Shown: positions 8,528 to 17,193, numbered from the stretch's first letter. The stretch: 64,000 nucleotides of DNA from Flavobacterium palustre (GCF_014639535.1 NZ_BMGA01000001.1:372001-436000); one strand, 5' to 3'. A program made the numbers and translations. Notes: generated from the letters alone by a model not told the origin.

Positions 8528-9250
8528 TTAATCCAGCTTATCCAACAACTCATGAACCTTATCATAATGTTCATAATCCGACGGAATCGTCAACAGGATT
8601 TCTTTGCAGGATTGATAGTCTTTCTGTTTTAATTTAGCCAAAGCCAAAGCATAAATCGCTTTATTTTTATAAATAGAATTACCTGATTTGATTTCGTTAA
8701 ACACCGTTTCCGCTTTTTGAATCTGATTATCTTCTAATAAAGAAACACCATAAAAATATTGAATTTCTGCCGATTTATTTTCTTTTAAAACAGTTTCGAA
8801 AAACGGAATCGCGGCTTTGTAATCCTTAGCATTAAAAGCGGTTTCAGCTTGTTTTAAATTTTCGGATACAGTTCCTCTTTCGGTTAAATAAGCATTTTCG
8901 TATTGATTGTATTCTTCAAAACCAGGTTTGGAAGGATTAAACAAAAACAGTCCCAGCAAAAGCACCACCGAAGCGGCAATCATGTACATCCACGGTTTTA
9001 TTGAAATCACCTTGGTTTTTTCGGGTTCAAAATGTTCTTTCGAAATCGTTTTTAGATTTGCTGTAAAAGCATCTCTGTCGGCTGCAAAATCAAATTTGGT
9101 TTCCAACTGGATTTGGACTTCCTTGAAAGTTTCAAATTCAGATGCCAATTCGTGGTTTTCTGAAAGCTTTTTTTCAAAATCCAATCGGGCTTCGTCTGTC
9201 AATTCGCCTTGAAGGTATTGGTCGAACAGGATATATTTTTCTTCTTTCAT
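8528..9250 (-). CDS. Membrane-anchored TPR protein, candidate anti-sigma factor
   Basis: 240 aa. The N-terminal ~80 residues are helical and charged (FDQYLQGELTDEARLDFEKK), resembling the cytoplasmic sigma-binding end of anti-sigma factors, but without the zinc-finger Cys/His set. One membrane segment lies at about 88-105 (WMYMIAASVVLLLGLFLF). The rest (about 120-240) is helical and TPR-like, predicted to lie in the periplasm. The gene starts 5 bp after the ECF sigma gene on the same strand, the standard sigma/anti-sigma arrangement. The anti-sigma role is inference from topology and pairing; a plain TPR scaffold is the alternative. Confidence 0.7.
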   Translation of the reverse strand: MKEEKYILFDQYLQGELTDEARLDFEKKLSENHELASEFETFKEVQIQLETKFDFAADRDAFTANLKTISKEHFEPEKTKVISIKPWMYMIAASVVLLLGLFLFNPSKPGFEEYNQYENAYLTERGTVSENLKQAETAFNAKDYKAAIPFFETVLKENKSAEIQYFYGVSLLEDNQIQKAETVFNEIKSGNSIYKNKAIYALALAKLKQKDYQSCKEILLTIPSDYEHYDKVHELLDKLD

Positions 9251-9255
9251 GGCTA

Positions 9256-9837
9256 CTATTTTTTTAATGATTTAAAACTACTGTGTTCCTGAATCCATTG
9301 CGTTAATTGTCCTGTACACAAAGATTTTTTCTTTCGAACATAACCATAGGTTACATTGAGTTTTTCGGCTACTTCTTCCATCGATTTTAAAGTAAAACTC
9401 CACTTTAAAACTTCCTGACATTTTTCGCCTAATCTTTGAAACATCGCATCAAAAAGCTGTTGTTTCTCTTCAAATACTTCTGTTTGCGACACCATCTCGG
9501 CTGTGGGTTCATTAGTAGATGTAAAATCATCGGAAATTGTTACCGCTTTATTCGAAGTTTTTTTGAGTTCGTTGAGCCATTTTCTTTTGCATAACAAAAA
9601 AAAATAAGCATCAAATGGACAAGTCAATTGTAATTGCTTGGCTTTTGCCTGATTGAACAGTAAAATCATAATTTCCTGTACCACATCCTGCGCCTGATCT
9701 TCATCGCCTGAATTGTTCCTGATATAAGAAACCACCTTGGGAACAAACTTCTTATAAATAGATCGAATTATCGCCGAATCATTATTAGCCAATCCTTCAA
9801 TTAAATACTGATCAGGATGTACAGTGTTTTTTGCCAT
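9256..9837 (-). CDS. ECF-type RNA polymerase sigma-70 factor
   Basis: 193 aa. Region 2 covers about 24-92 (KFVPKVVSYIRNNSGDEDQAQDVVQEIM, then the WLNEL end). Region 4 with its helix-turn-helix is near the C-terminus (SMEEVAEKLNVTYGYVRKKK). There are no region 1 or 3 domains, so it is an ECF sigma factor. It is co-transcribed with the membrane TPR protein 5 bp downstream. It is divergent from the lipoprotein/PKD/CHAT genes, with three direct repeats in the shared control region. A plausible role is to turn on that divergent set when the membrane protein releases it; the target promoters are not proven. Confidence 0.88.
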   Translation of the reverse strand: MAKNTVHPDQYLIEGLANNDSAIIRSIYKKFVPKVVSYIRNNSGDEDQAQDVVQEIMILLFNQAKAKQLQLTCPFDAYFFLLCKRKWLNELKKTSNKAVTISDDFTSTNEPTAEMVSQTEVFEEKQQLFDAMFQRLGEKCQEVLKWSFTLKSMEEVAEKLNVTYGYVRKKKSLCTGQLTQWIQEHSSFKSLKK

Positions 9838-9868
9838 GGAAAACTTTTTTTCGAAAATACTAAAAAAT

Positions 9869-10084
9869 GGGGTAACATTTTAAAACCGGATTGATATACA
9901 ACTGTAAACGTTCTTTAACATTTGAAAAAATAAAGCTGTTTGAAAAAAATCTGAAAATAATTCAGATTAAAGGGTAACAATTCAAAACACATCTTGATAT
10001 ACTCATATAAAACAAGAACAAAAAAATATTTTGAAAAACAAGGGTAACAATTTAAAACCCGAATTGATATAACAGTATAAACAA
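9869..10084 (+). promoter_or_regulatory. Three ~40-bp direct repeats in the sigma/lipoprotein divergent region
   Basis: Copies start at 9870, 9972 and 10042, all in the plus orientation. Each begins GGGTAACA, continues with a TTnAAAAC block, then 4-5 variable bases, then TTGATATA, and ends near TATAAAC or TGTAAAC. The invariant boxes GGGTAAC and TTGATATA are separated by 14, 15 and 15 nt. The last copy ends about 40 bp before the lipoprotein ATG at 10123. This could be a set of promoters for the divergent ECF factor or triplicated operator sites. Weak TTTGAAAAA similarity after copies 1 and 2 suggests that they arose by duplication. Confidence 0.65.
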
Positions 10085-10122
10085 CGAAAATCATTTTAAA
10101 CAATAATTAAAATCAAGAAATC

Positions 10123-11097
10123 ATGAGAACAAATTTTAAAACCATCGGACTTTTATTTTTAGCAGCAATTTCATTGGTAAGCTGCGAAAACGAGAACAAC
10201 GAAAACACGCCGGCAACAGCGGCAGAATTTGCAGATGTAAGACAAGCTGCCTTAGACAAAATCACTCAGGAATTTACCATTAAAGCCGAAGATGGTGCCA
10301 CAACCTTAACTTCTGAAAACGGTGTAAAAATTACCATCAACGGAAACTGCTTAACCAAAGACGGAAACCCTGTAACCGGCGACGTAAAAATTGAATATGT
10401 AGAACTTTTTGACAAAGGAAACATGTTAGTAACTAACAAGCCTACAATGGGAATTATGGGAGATGGAAATAGAAATTTATTAATCTCAGGAGGCGAATTC
10501 TTTATCAAAGCCACTCAAAACGGCAAAGAATTAGCAACAACTTGTAATATTACTTTACTTGTTCCGGGATCACTTACAGACGGCGTTGACAATGCTATGA
10601 CCTTATGGAAAGGAATTATTGATGACGAAGGAAACTTAGCCTGGGAAGATGCCCGTAAAGCCGATGGTACAAACGGTGGAAAAGGCGGTGTACAAGCCGA
10701 AGGAAACAATTATTATGTAAGTTTTGGAAACTTTGGATGGACTAATGTGGATAAATTCTACAGCGACCCAAGACCTAAAACTACTATCCTTGTTGAAGCT
10801 CCGGAAGGATATGACAATAACAACTGTGCCATCTACCTGTCTTATGATGGCGAAGGAACAAATGCACTTGCTAAATTGGACACTTACACCGCCGAAGGAT
10901 TATTTAGCGAACACTACGGTCAAATTCCGGTGGGTCTTGCTTGCCACATTATCTTTGCAACCGAAGACAATGGAAACTGGAGATACGCCATAAAAGGAGT
11001 GACTATTCAGGCCAATGATGTATATACTTTTACAATGGCTGAAACCACCGTAGGAACCGAAGCCCAATTAATTGCCGCAATCAATGCGATCCAATAA
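10123..11097 (+). CDS. Secreted lipoprotein of unknown function
   Basis: 324 aa. The lipoprotein signal ends at Cys22 (LAAISLVSCENEN). The mature part is beta-rich with a clear GDVKIEYVELFDKGNMLVTN segment followed by LISGGEFFIKATQNGKEL. I recognise this pattern from other secreted Bacteroidota proteins but cannot name a function. It is the first gene downstream of the three direct repeats and divergent from the ECF sigma gene, so it is the best candidate direct target. A terminator separates it from the PKD gene. No catalytic motif is visible. Confidence 0.7.
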   Translation: MRTNFKTIGLLFLAAISLVSCENENNENTPATAAEFADVRQAALDKITQEFTIKAEDGATTLTSENGVKITINGNCLTKDGNPVTGDVKIEYVELFDKGNMLVTNKPTMGIMGDGNRNLLISGGEFFIKATQNGKELATTCNITLLVPGSLTDGVDNAMTLWKGIIDDEGNLAWEDARKADGTNGGKGGVQAEGNNYYVSFGNFGWTNVDKFYSDPRPKTTILVEAPEGYDNNNCAIYLSYDGEGTNALAKLDTYTAEGLFSEHYGQIPVGLACHIIFATEDNGNWRYAIKGVTIQANDVYTFTMAETTVGTEAQLIAAINAIQ

Positions 11098-11115
11098 AGA
11101 TTCCCAAATTTAAAT

Positions 11116-11150
11116 TCTGAAAAAAGTGGTGATTTGCTCATCACTTTTTT
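11116..11150 (+). terminator. Terminator after the lipoprotein gene
   Basis: The stem AAAAAAGTGGTGA / TCATCACTTTTTT, with one G-T pair, spans 11120-11150 and ends in a T-run. It lies 22 bp after the stop codon. Confidence 0.8.
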
Positions 11151-11221
11151 CTATTTTTAAAAGTTTTTTAACCTTAACCAATTAAGAATTAGTAGCTATC
11201 CCTATAAACCAAAAACTGACC

Positions 11222-13177
11222 ATGAGACCACTACTATCTATGCTCTTTCTTCTTTGTTCTTTGCTCTTATTTTCCCAAAAAAAAGTCAAAGATACCGTTA
11301 CCCGAAGAGCCACTATAACTTATAATCAAAATGGAAATAGTGTTTCATACAAACCCGAAACACCGCCACTAATCCCCATTGCCGGTGCACCAAAACCCAG
11401 TTTTTCTTATCTATGGGAATTTGGCGATGGTACTTACAGCAAGGCTCCCGAACCTAAACATACTTATAAGAACAAAGGAACTTACAACACCCGACTAACC
11501 GTAACCAACAATTACGACAACGGAAAACCGCCCGCTACCCGACCAAAAAAAGTAGTTGTTAATGACATATCAGATAAAAATTTTGACGAAATAGCCTCCG
11601 TTGCAGACCAAAATGGTTTTGCCCTTCAAAAAAACTGCGATCCAATCCCTGATCAGGAAATGGAGCTAATCCTAAGTTATCAAAATCTGGAGAACTATGT
11701 TACAAGCGGAAAAATCTATCTGTTTTACAACGAAAAACAATTCAAAGACAACAACTTTGAATTAAGCAGTTTCCGAACCTATGCCGGCGAAAGAGAAGTA
11801 AAAGAAAACAACTTCGCAGCTGTTAACGACCTCGATAAAACAAATACTTATTTAGCCTCAAACGACAATTCTTTTCCAATAAAAAAATACCTAAACACCA
11901 CCACCGAAGAAGATTTGGACGCGAGTTTAGCCGAAGCACATAAAACCTTCAAAAACGTTTCAATCTTAGAATTTGACGAAGCTAATCCGCAGGAAACCCG
12001 CAATGTTTTTTATACTTTCAAAACCACTCCCGAAATGCTGAAAGACACCAGTGCTACCATAACCATGCGCGGAATTTATGTCCCAAATCGCAGTTATAAA
12101 AATCATAAGGTAAAAAATCTGGAAATGGAAATTGTTACTTCCCACGACCCCAACAAAATGGGTTCTAACGGAAGTTTCATGAATTACCGCTTGGTGCGTT
12201 TTAAAAGGGTCAATTTCAAAACCCGCTTTCAAAACAACGGCGAAGGTCCGGCAAGAATGATTCGTCTGGAAACTGATATTCCGGATATGTTTGACAAAAA
12301 AACATTCCAAATTGAAGACATGTATCCCAAATGCCCCATTTGCCCTAAAGACGAAATCCCAACTGTGAGTTGTCTGGATACCATTATCAAACAAAAACAA
12401 ATCTTCTTTACGTTTAAAAATATTTACCTGCCGGGAAGCGAACAAAAAAATGTAAAAGAAAAAGACAGTACCAAGGGTTTTGTGAAATATTCGATGAAAT
12501 TCAACGAAGACTTTCACAAGGTAAATACCCGAAGCAGAACCGCCATTATTTTCGACAAAAACGAACCCATAATCACCAACTACGCCACTACCCGATTCCT
12601 TCCCGGAATTTCCATTGGTGCCAAAGCCGGTTATAATTTTTATCCAAACTTAGATAAATCCAGAAGTTATTTTGTGGGTGCTACTATTTCGCCGTACAAA
12701 TCCTATCGTCTCTATTGGCAGGCCGAATTAATTAATAGTATCCATGATTTCAATTCAGCCATTAACATTACTACAAGTTTTGTAACCACTAGCAATGGAG
12801 TTCGTCAACCTGTCCGAACTACAAAAACCACAGCCTATTCTAATTTCAACAATGAAATTCCGTTACTGGTTCGTTACAATATCAACAATTTCATTGGTAT
12901 TGGTGCCGGAGTTCAAGCCAATATTAATGCTTCTGAAAAACAAGAGCAACATACGAAAATCGAATATTTCGAATCAGATAAAATAGATATGGCACCTTAT
13001 AAAACAGAAGAAAACAGCATCTCCAACAGTAAAACCTTTAGCAATTTAAAAACCGGATTACTGTTTGATTTAACCGTTGGTGCAGCCCGCATCGGCCCGA
13101 GTTTAGGAGCGCGCTATGTGATGAATTTCAAAGAAAATTTCAATTATGTTCAAGTGTATGGAATATGGAAGTTTTAG
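11222..13177 (+). CDS. PKD-domain outer-membrane protein with C-terminal beta-barrel
   Basis: 651 aa. A signal peptide covers about 1-18 (LLSMLFLLCSLLLFSQ). A PKD domain spans about 45-115, with its WEFGDG motif at 65-70 and HTYKNKGTY at 80-88. The middle contains a segment starting SHDPNKM with RVNFKTRFQNNGEGPARMIRL split across it, like the DPN...R(F)QN(T)G repeats of secreted Bacteroidota proteins. The C-terminal ~200 residues alternate in the style of an outer-membrane barrel and end in Phe (VYGIWKF). It may display a sensing or adhesion domain on an outer-membrane anchor. It lies directly upstream of the CHAT gene, with only a 90-bp inverted-repeat element between. Confidence 0.75.
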   Translation: MRPLLSMLFLLCSLLLFSQKKVKDTVTRRATITYNQNGNSVSYKPETPPLIPIAGAPKPSFSYLWEFGDGTYSKAPEPKHTYKNKGTYNTRLTVTNNYDNGKPPATRPKKVVVNDISDKNFDEIASVADQNGFALQKNCDPIPDQEMELILSYQNLENYVTSGKIYLFYNEKQFKDNNFELSSFRTYAGEREVKENNFAAVNDLDKTNTYLASNDNSFPIKKYLNTTTEEDLDASLAEAHKTFKNVSILEFDEANPQETRNVFYTFKTTPEMLKDTSATITMRGIYVPNRSYKNHKVKNLEMEIVTSHDPNKMGSNGSFMNYRLVRFKRVNFKTRFQNNGEGPARMIRLETDIPDMFDKKTFQIEDMYPKCPICPKDEIPTVSCLDTIIKQKQIFFTFKNIYLPGSEQKNVKEKDSTKGFVKYSMKFNEDFHKVNTRSRTAIIFDKNEPIITNYATTRFLPGISIGAKAGYNFYPNLDKSRSYFVGATISPYKSYRLYWQAELINSIHDFNSAINITTSFVTTSNGVRQPVRTTKTTAYSNFNNEIPLLVRYNINNFIGIGAGVQANINASEKQEQHTKIEYFESDKIDMAPYKTEENSISNSKTFSNLKTGLLFDLTVGAARIGPSLGARYVMNFKENFNYVQVYGIWKF

Positions 13178-13211
13178 TTTTGTTTAAACCACATAAGTCA
13201 CAAAAGTTAAT

Positions 13212-13301
13212 CTTGTCATTCCGACGAAGGAGGACACGAGCGATAGCGAACTGGCGAAGCAATCTCATCAAGTGGGATTCCTCCTTCGTCGGAATGACAA
13301 G
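13212..13301. mobile_element. 90-bp inverted-repeat (MITE-like) element
   Basis: A perfect 23-bp inverted repeat has its left arm at 13212-13234 (core GTCATTCCGACGAAGG) and right arm at 13279-13301 (core CCTTCGTCGGAATGAC), enclosing 44 bp. It carries no gene. Elements of the GTCATTCCGACGAAGG type are known to me as recurring intergenic repeats in flavobacterial genomes, which is recollection. It lies between the PKD and CHAT genes, and its right arm contains the ATG (13294-13296) that is the likely CHAT start. Confidence 0.8.
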
Positions 13302-15900
13302 CTGTGTTAAAACTATTTTCACTACATTAATTCTGTTGATAACACAATTTACTTTTGCACAAAGCATCACTTTAGAAGATAAAATCTACAATACCGTTGA
13401 TGCTTTTGTTGCCAATCCCAATGAAGAAAGTTTAAAAAAACTGGAGTCTTTCAGTAAAAACATCTCAACGCTTACAAAAAACAAAAACGAACTGCTGGCA
13501 TTGGTTGTTTTACACTGCAACAAAGCCTATTACGAAAATCAATTTAACCAACTTCAAAAAGCCGTTTCCAGCTATGAAACCGCTTGGAAAACCTACCAAA
13601 AATACCATCTCAAAGACTATGATATAGTCGAATTCTGCCTGAAACCTTTGGGCAATTTATACACTATCATCGGCGATTATGACAATGCCGAAAACACCAT
13701 CAAACAATATTACTACATTGCTACCCAACAAAAAAACCAACAGCAACAATATGCTGCCGTACTCAATTTATCGAATGTATATCAAAATTCGGGACGCATA
13801 AATGAGGCGATTGATTTACTTGAAAAAACTATTCGAAACGAAAAATTATCGAATACTCAAAAAGGGATTTTATTGAATAATTTGGGGAACAATTACCTCT
13901 TAAGAAATATAAATAAAGATCCTTCTAACGCCGAAAACTCCTTTTTAAAAGCAATTCCTCTATTAAAACAAGACAAATCACAACAGGAAGCATTAATAAA
14001 CAGCTATCTCAATTTATACAAACTTAGCATCAATTTTCGTCGAAATGAAGCATTGAATTATTACGAAAAAGCAAGGGTGATTTTTGAAAATCTACACAAC
14101 AAAAGTCCAAGGTACAAGGCTCAATTCTATTTAGAAAAAATTCATTTACTATTAGAACAAAACAAATTAACAGAAACTCAAACCGTACTCAAAACCGTTT
14201 TTAAAACCTTAATCCCGAATTATTCTATACAAAAAGGCATTCTGCCAAAAAAGAATGACCTCTACGCCGAAACTATCTTACTTGATGCGCTTGACTTTCA
14301 AGCCGAACTGTTTAGCATACAAAACAGACCAAAAAAAGCATTGGAAAGTTATACTCTTGCTTTTCATATTGAAGATTTATTTCAAAACCTCATCGTTTAT
14401 GAAAATTCAAAAATTATCACCCAAACGCGAAATCGAAAACGCATTGAAAAGTGTGTTGCGATTTACCAATCTTTATTCGAAAAAGAAAAAAATCAAAGTT
14501 ACATCGAAGATGCATTTCAATTGGTCGAAAAAACAAAGTCTGTTGTTTTAAAGGAGCGAGTAAAGAACAATTTCAAAACTTCTTTCAAAGAAAAAGCACT
14601 ATTACAACAGTTGGAAAATCAAAATACCACTATCCTCAAAGAACAACAAAAAGGAGATTTGGCTAACATCGAAACAATAAATAAAGCGATCCAAAAGCAA
14701 AATGAATTGATGTTGCAACTAAAACAAATTCAAGTTAAAACCTCTGAAAAATTGAATAAAAATATCAATTTGAATGATTTATATACCCAATTAAAAAAAG
14801 ACGATGCTATTATGGTTGAATATTTTTGTGGAACAGAAAAAGCATATTCATTTACTATTCAAAACAGCAAAATTTCTATGAGACCTTTTTGCTACGACAT
14901 TTCTATGATATGTAACACTCCTATTATAACATTTATAAGCTTTTTTCATAATGCAAATACAATTACTGAATATCTTGATTTATTCAAAAAAGAAGCTTTT
15001 GCGACTTATAGAGTATTGCAACTTCCAAAAAAAACTAACCACAAAAACCTCATCATCATTCCCGATGGAATTTTGAATTTCCTTCCTTTTGAAGCTTTAA
15101 TCACAAAAGAATCTTCAACAACTAATTTTGCCCAAATGCATTATTTGTTGAACGATTACAACATTGGTTATCAAAATTCGGCTCAGTTTTATTTGGCTGC
15201 AGACCAAAATAAAAAACAGCAAAAAGAAACCGTTTTAGGCATTTTTCCCGTTTTCGAAAATACACCTTATACACTGACTTATTCGAAAGACGAATTGCAT
15301 TCGATTCAGAAGAATTTCAACGGAAAGTATTTTCAAAATACGACTGCTACTTTTAAAAATTTCAAAAAAAATGCTGCTGATTACGGTATTTTACATCTTT
15401 CCACCCACGCCTCATCAGGCGATATCGAAACTCCGGCAAGCATTAAATTTTACGATCAGGAAATCCTGTATTCCGAATTATATCATCTAAATCTTAACCC
15501 TGATTTGGTGGTTCTAAGTGCCTGTGAAACCGGAATCGGCAAACTATTCAAAGGCGAAGGAAGCATGAGCATTGCCCGCGGATTTCAATTTGCCGGAGCG
15601 CAAAACCTGTTGTTTTCGTTATGGAAAGTCAACGATTACACCACTTCGATTTTTATGGATTCTTTTTATCAAAATATCAAAAACGGTCAATCTTATCTGG
15701 AAGCCAATGCGAACGCTAAAAGGGATTTCTTAAAAAACTCCGCTGTTTCCAACGCTAAAAAATCACCTTATTACTGGAGTGCTTTTGTGTATTATGGTGA
15801 TTTACAGACCAACAATGAATCAAATACTTATATTTTTTATATATTTGGTATATTGATTTTAATTGGTTTACTTTTGATTTTCAATCGCTACAGAAAATGA
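13294..15900 (+). CDS. Secreted TPR-CHAT protease with C-terminal membrane anchor
   Basis: 868 aa from ATG 13294. A signal peptide covers about 1-23 (TIFTTLILLITQFTFAQ). Helical TPR-type repeats fill about 60-430, then a coiled segment. The caspase-like CHAT domain runs about 560-835, with the catalytic dyad His705 (LHLSTHAS) and Cys744 (VLSACETG). A membrane helix lies at about 845-863, followed by basic NRYRK. The predicted layout is a periplasmic cysteine protease tethered to the inner membrane. The longer frame from 13165 would place 43 residues before the signal peptide, including the inverted-repeat element, so I reject it. No later in-frame ATG precedes the signal peptide. The TGA overlaps the next gene's ATG. 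Confidence 0.85.
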   Translation: MTSCVKTIFTTLILLITQFTFAQSITLEDKIYNTVDAFVANPNEESLKKLESFSKNISTLTKNKNELLALVVLHCNKAYYENQFNQLQKAVSSYETAWKTYQKYHLKDYDIVEFCLKPLGNLYTIIGDYDNAENTIKQYYYIATQQKNQQQQYAAVLNLSNVYQNSGRINEAIDLLEKTIRNEKLSNTQKGILLNNLGNNYLLRNINKDPSNAENSFLKAIPLLKQDKSQQEALINSYLNLYKLSINFRRNEALNYYEKARVIFENLHNKSPRYKAQFYLEKIHLLLEQNKLTETQTVLKTVFKTLIPNYSIQKGILPKKNDLYAETILLDALDFQAELFSIQNRPKKALESYTLAFHIEDLFQNLIVYENSKIITQTRNRKRIEKCVAIYQSLFEKEKNQSYIEDAFQLVEKTKSVVLKERVKNNFKTSFKEKALLQQLENQNTTILKEQQKGDLANIETINKAIQKQNELMLQLKQIQVKTSEKLNKNINLNDLYTQLKKDDAIMVEYFCGTEKAYSFTIQNSKISMRPFCYDISMICNTPIITFISFFHNANTITEYLDLFKKEAFATYRVLQLPKKTNHKNLIIIPDGILNFLPFEALITKESSTTNFAQMHYLLNDYNIGYQNSAQFYLAADQNKKQQKETVLGIFPVFENTPYTLTYSKDELHSIQKNFNGKYFQNTTATFKNFKKNAADYGILHLSTHASSGDIETPASIKFYDQEILYSELYHLNLNPDLVVLSACETGIGKLFKGEGSMSIARGFQFAGAQNLLFSLWKVNDYTTSIFMDSFYQNIKNGQSYLEANANAKRDFLKNSAVSNAKKSPYYWSAFVYYGDLQTNNESNTYIFYIFGILILIGLLLIFNRYRK

Positions 15901-16334
15901 AAAACCTACACGAAATCCTAAAAAAGCATCAATACAAAAAAGTCAAATTTAAGATTACCAAAACCCAACATCTATTAATAAAAGCCAAAATAAACGGAGT
16001 TAAAGGGAATTTTATTTTAGACACAGGAGCTTCTAATAGCTGCGTAGGCTTTGAACACATTGAATTATTTAATTTAAACGCCGAAGATTCCAAAACCAGA
16101 GCTTCGGGAGCGGGAGCAACAGGAATGTTGACACAAACGGCTACAGCTAATAAATTAGAGCTGGGAACATGGAAAAACCACAATTTTGATTTGATAATTT
16201 TTGACATGTCTCATGTCAATGAAGCCTTGACAGCCTACAAATCAAAAACGGTAGATGGAATTATTGGCGCTGATGTATTATTAAAAGGAAAAGCCATAAT
16301 AGATTATGCCAATTACTATTTGTATTTGCTATAA
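15897..16334 (+). CDS. Retropepsin-like aspartic protease (clan AA)
   Basis: 145 aa, single-lobe retropepsin size. The active-site motif LDTGAS lies at 41-46 with Asp42. A downstream GIIGADVL (121-128) matches the hydrophobic-hydrophobic-Gly motif that packs under the active site. Such proteins act as dimers. No signal peptide is visible, so the protein is probably cytoplasmic. Its ATG overlaps the CHAT TGA (ATGA at 15897-15900), a strong sign of translational coupling. No reverse transcriptase or integrase is nearby, so it is not part of a retroelement. The substrate is unknown; a protein of the same cluster is a reasonable guess only. Confidence 0.8.
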   Translation: MKNLHEILKKHQYKKVKFKITKTQHLLIKAKINGVKGNFILDTGASNSCVGFEHIELFNLNAEDSKTRASGAGATGMLTQTATANKLELGTWKNHNFDLIIFDMSHVNEALTAYKSKTVDGIIGADVLLKGKAIIDYANYYLYLL

Positions 16335-16355
16335 CCAACCTTAAACCAAAATAAC

Positions 16356-17120
16356 ATGAAAAACAACTACTTTAAAGCGGCAGCTTTTGCCCTGACAATG
16401 CTTTTGTTTTCCTGTTCTACCCAAGACTTAACAGACGAAAGTCAAGACCCTTCGACAACGACTAATTCAAGTACTACCAAAATGTCAAAAATGGCCCCTA
16501 CGAAACCTACAGCTCCAAAAATTTGGGAATTTAATGATTTAAATGAATGGGAAGATGCCACCCAGGTAGGAAATCCAAATTATTTTATTGATACAAACAA
16601 TGGTTACCTTCATCTTTTTACCAATGCCAATACCTGGGACAGAACCAAAGTAAAATCGGTTGCTACCTACGCTACCGGAAGTTATTCCTGGAGAGTTTAT
16701 GTACCGACAATGGGGGTAGGTGATATGGCAAGTATTGGTGCTTTTTTATACAATAATGATACGCACGAACTCGATTTTGAAATTGGCTACGGCAATCGGG
16801 CAATCCGTCAGCAATTAAATGCCGCTTCAGATGAGCTAATTGTTTATAATACTTCACAAGCGAATCCGTATCATTCATTTCAAAGCAAAATCAAAAGAGA
16901 ACAATGGTACACGCTAACCATTGAATTGGCCTTAAATTCCAAGAAAAAATACGTTACTACCTGGAAAATTGACAATGTAGTTTTATCATCCGCAACTCTT
17001 ACTTACGGCACAGCAACTAAATTTAAAATTTTCTGTAGTGTCGAAAATCTAACTTTTATAGGAGATCATATTCCTTATACACAAAACTACGCCTTATTCG
17101 ACTGGGTAGAGTTCAAATAA
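16356..17120 (+). CDS. GH16-like lipoprotein
   Basis: 254 aa. The lipoprotein signal ends at Cys20 (ALTMLLFSCS), then a Ser/Thr-rich linker. The body looks like a concanavalin-type jelly roll. The segment HELDFEIGYG carries E-x-D-x-E, the active-site pattern of GH16 enzymes such as lichenases, and WKIDNVVLSS resembles the late GH16 strand W-x-(V/I)-D-x-x-x-(V/I). It could be a beta-glucanase, or a carbohydrate-binding protein that kept the fold. It starts 21 bp after the retropepsin gene and may be read on the same transcript. The family assignment is moderate. Confidence 0.55.
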   Translation: MKNNYFKAAAFALTMLLFSCSTQDLTDESQDPSTTTNSSTTKMSKMAPTKPTAPKIWEFNDLNEWEDATQVGNPNYFIDTNNGYLHLFTNANTWDRTKVKSVATYATGSYSWRVYVPTMGVGDMASIGAFLYNNDTHELDFEIGYGNRAIRQQLNAASDELIVYNTSQANPYHSFQSKIKREQWYTLTIELALNSKKKYVTTWKIDNVVLSSATLTYGTATKFKIFCSVENLTFIGDHIPYTQNYALFDWVEFK

Positions 17121-17193
17121 AATCATCACCTTTATTTAACCGCAGATTCGCAAATTAAAAAAAATAAACCTGTGGTTAATTTTTTAAAACTAT

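Noticed and set aside
9915-10103. 62-aa minus-strand reading frame in the sigma/lipoprotein divergent region
   Set aside because: It is made of the direct repeats and AT-rich DNA, with a composition typical of chance frames.
11966-12517. 183-aa minus-strand frame opposite the PKD gene
   Set aside because: The opposite strand encodes a coherent protein with signal peptide, PKD motif and barrel end; the minus frame shows no domain and is a shadow.
13165-13293. 43-residue N-terminal extension of the CHAT protein from an upstream ATG
   Set aside because: It overlaps the end of the PKD gene, runs through the inverted-repeat element, and puts a basic stretch (FRRRRTRAIANWR) before a normal signal peptide.
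15897-16334. Retropepsin as a remnant of a retroelement or retron
   Set aside because: No reverse transcriptase, integrase, or long terminal repeats are present, and the gene is coupled to the CHAT gene.
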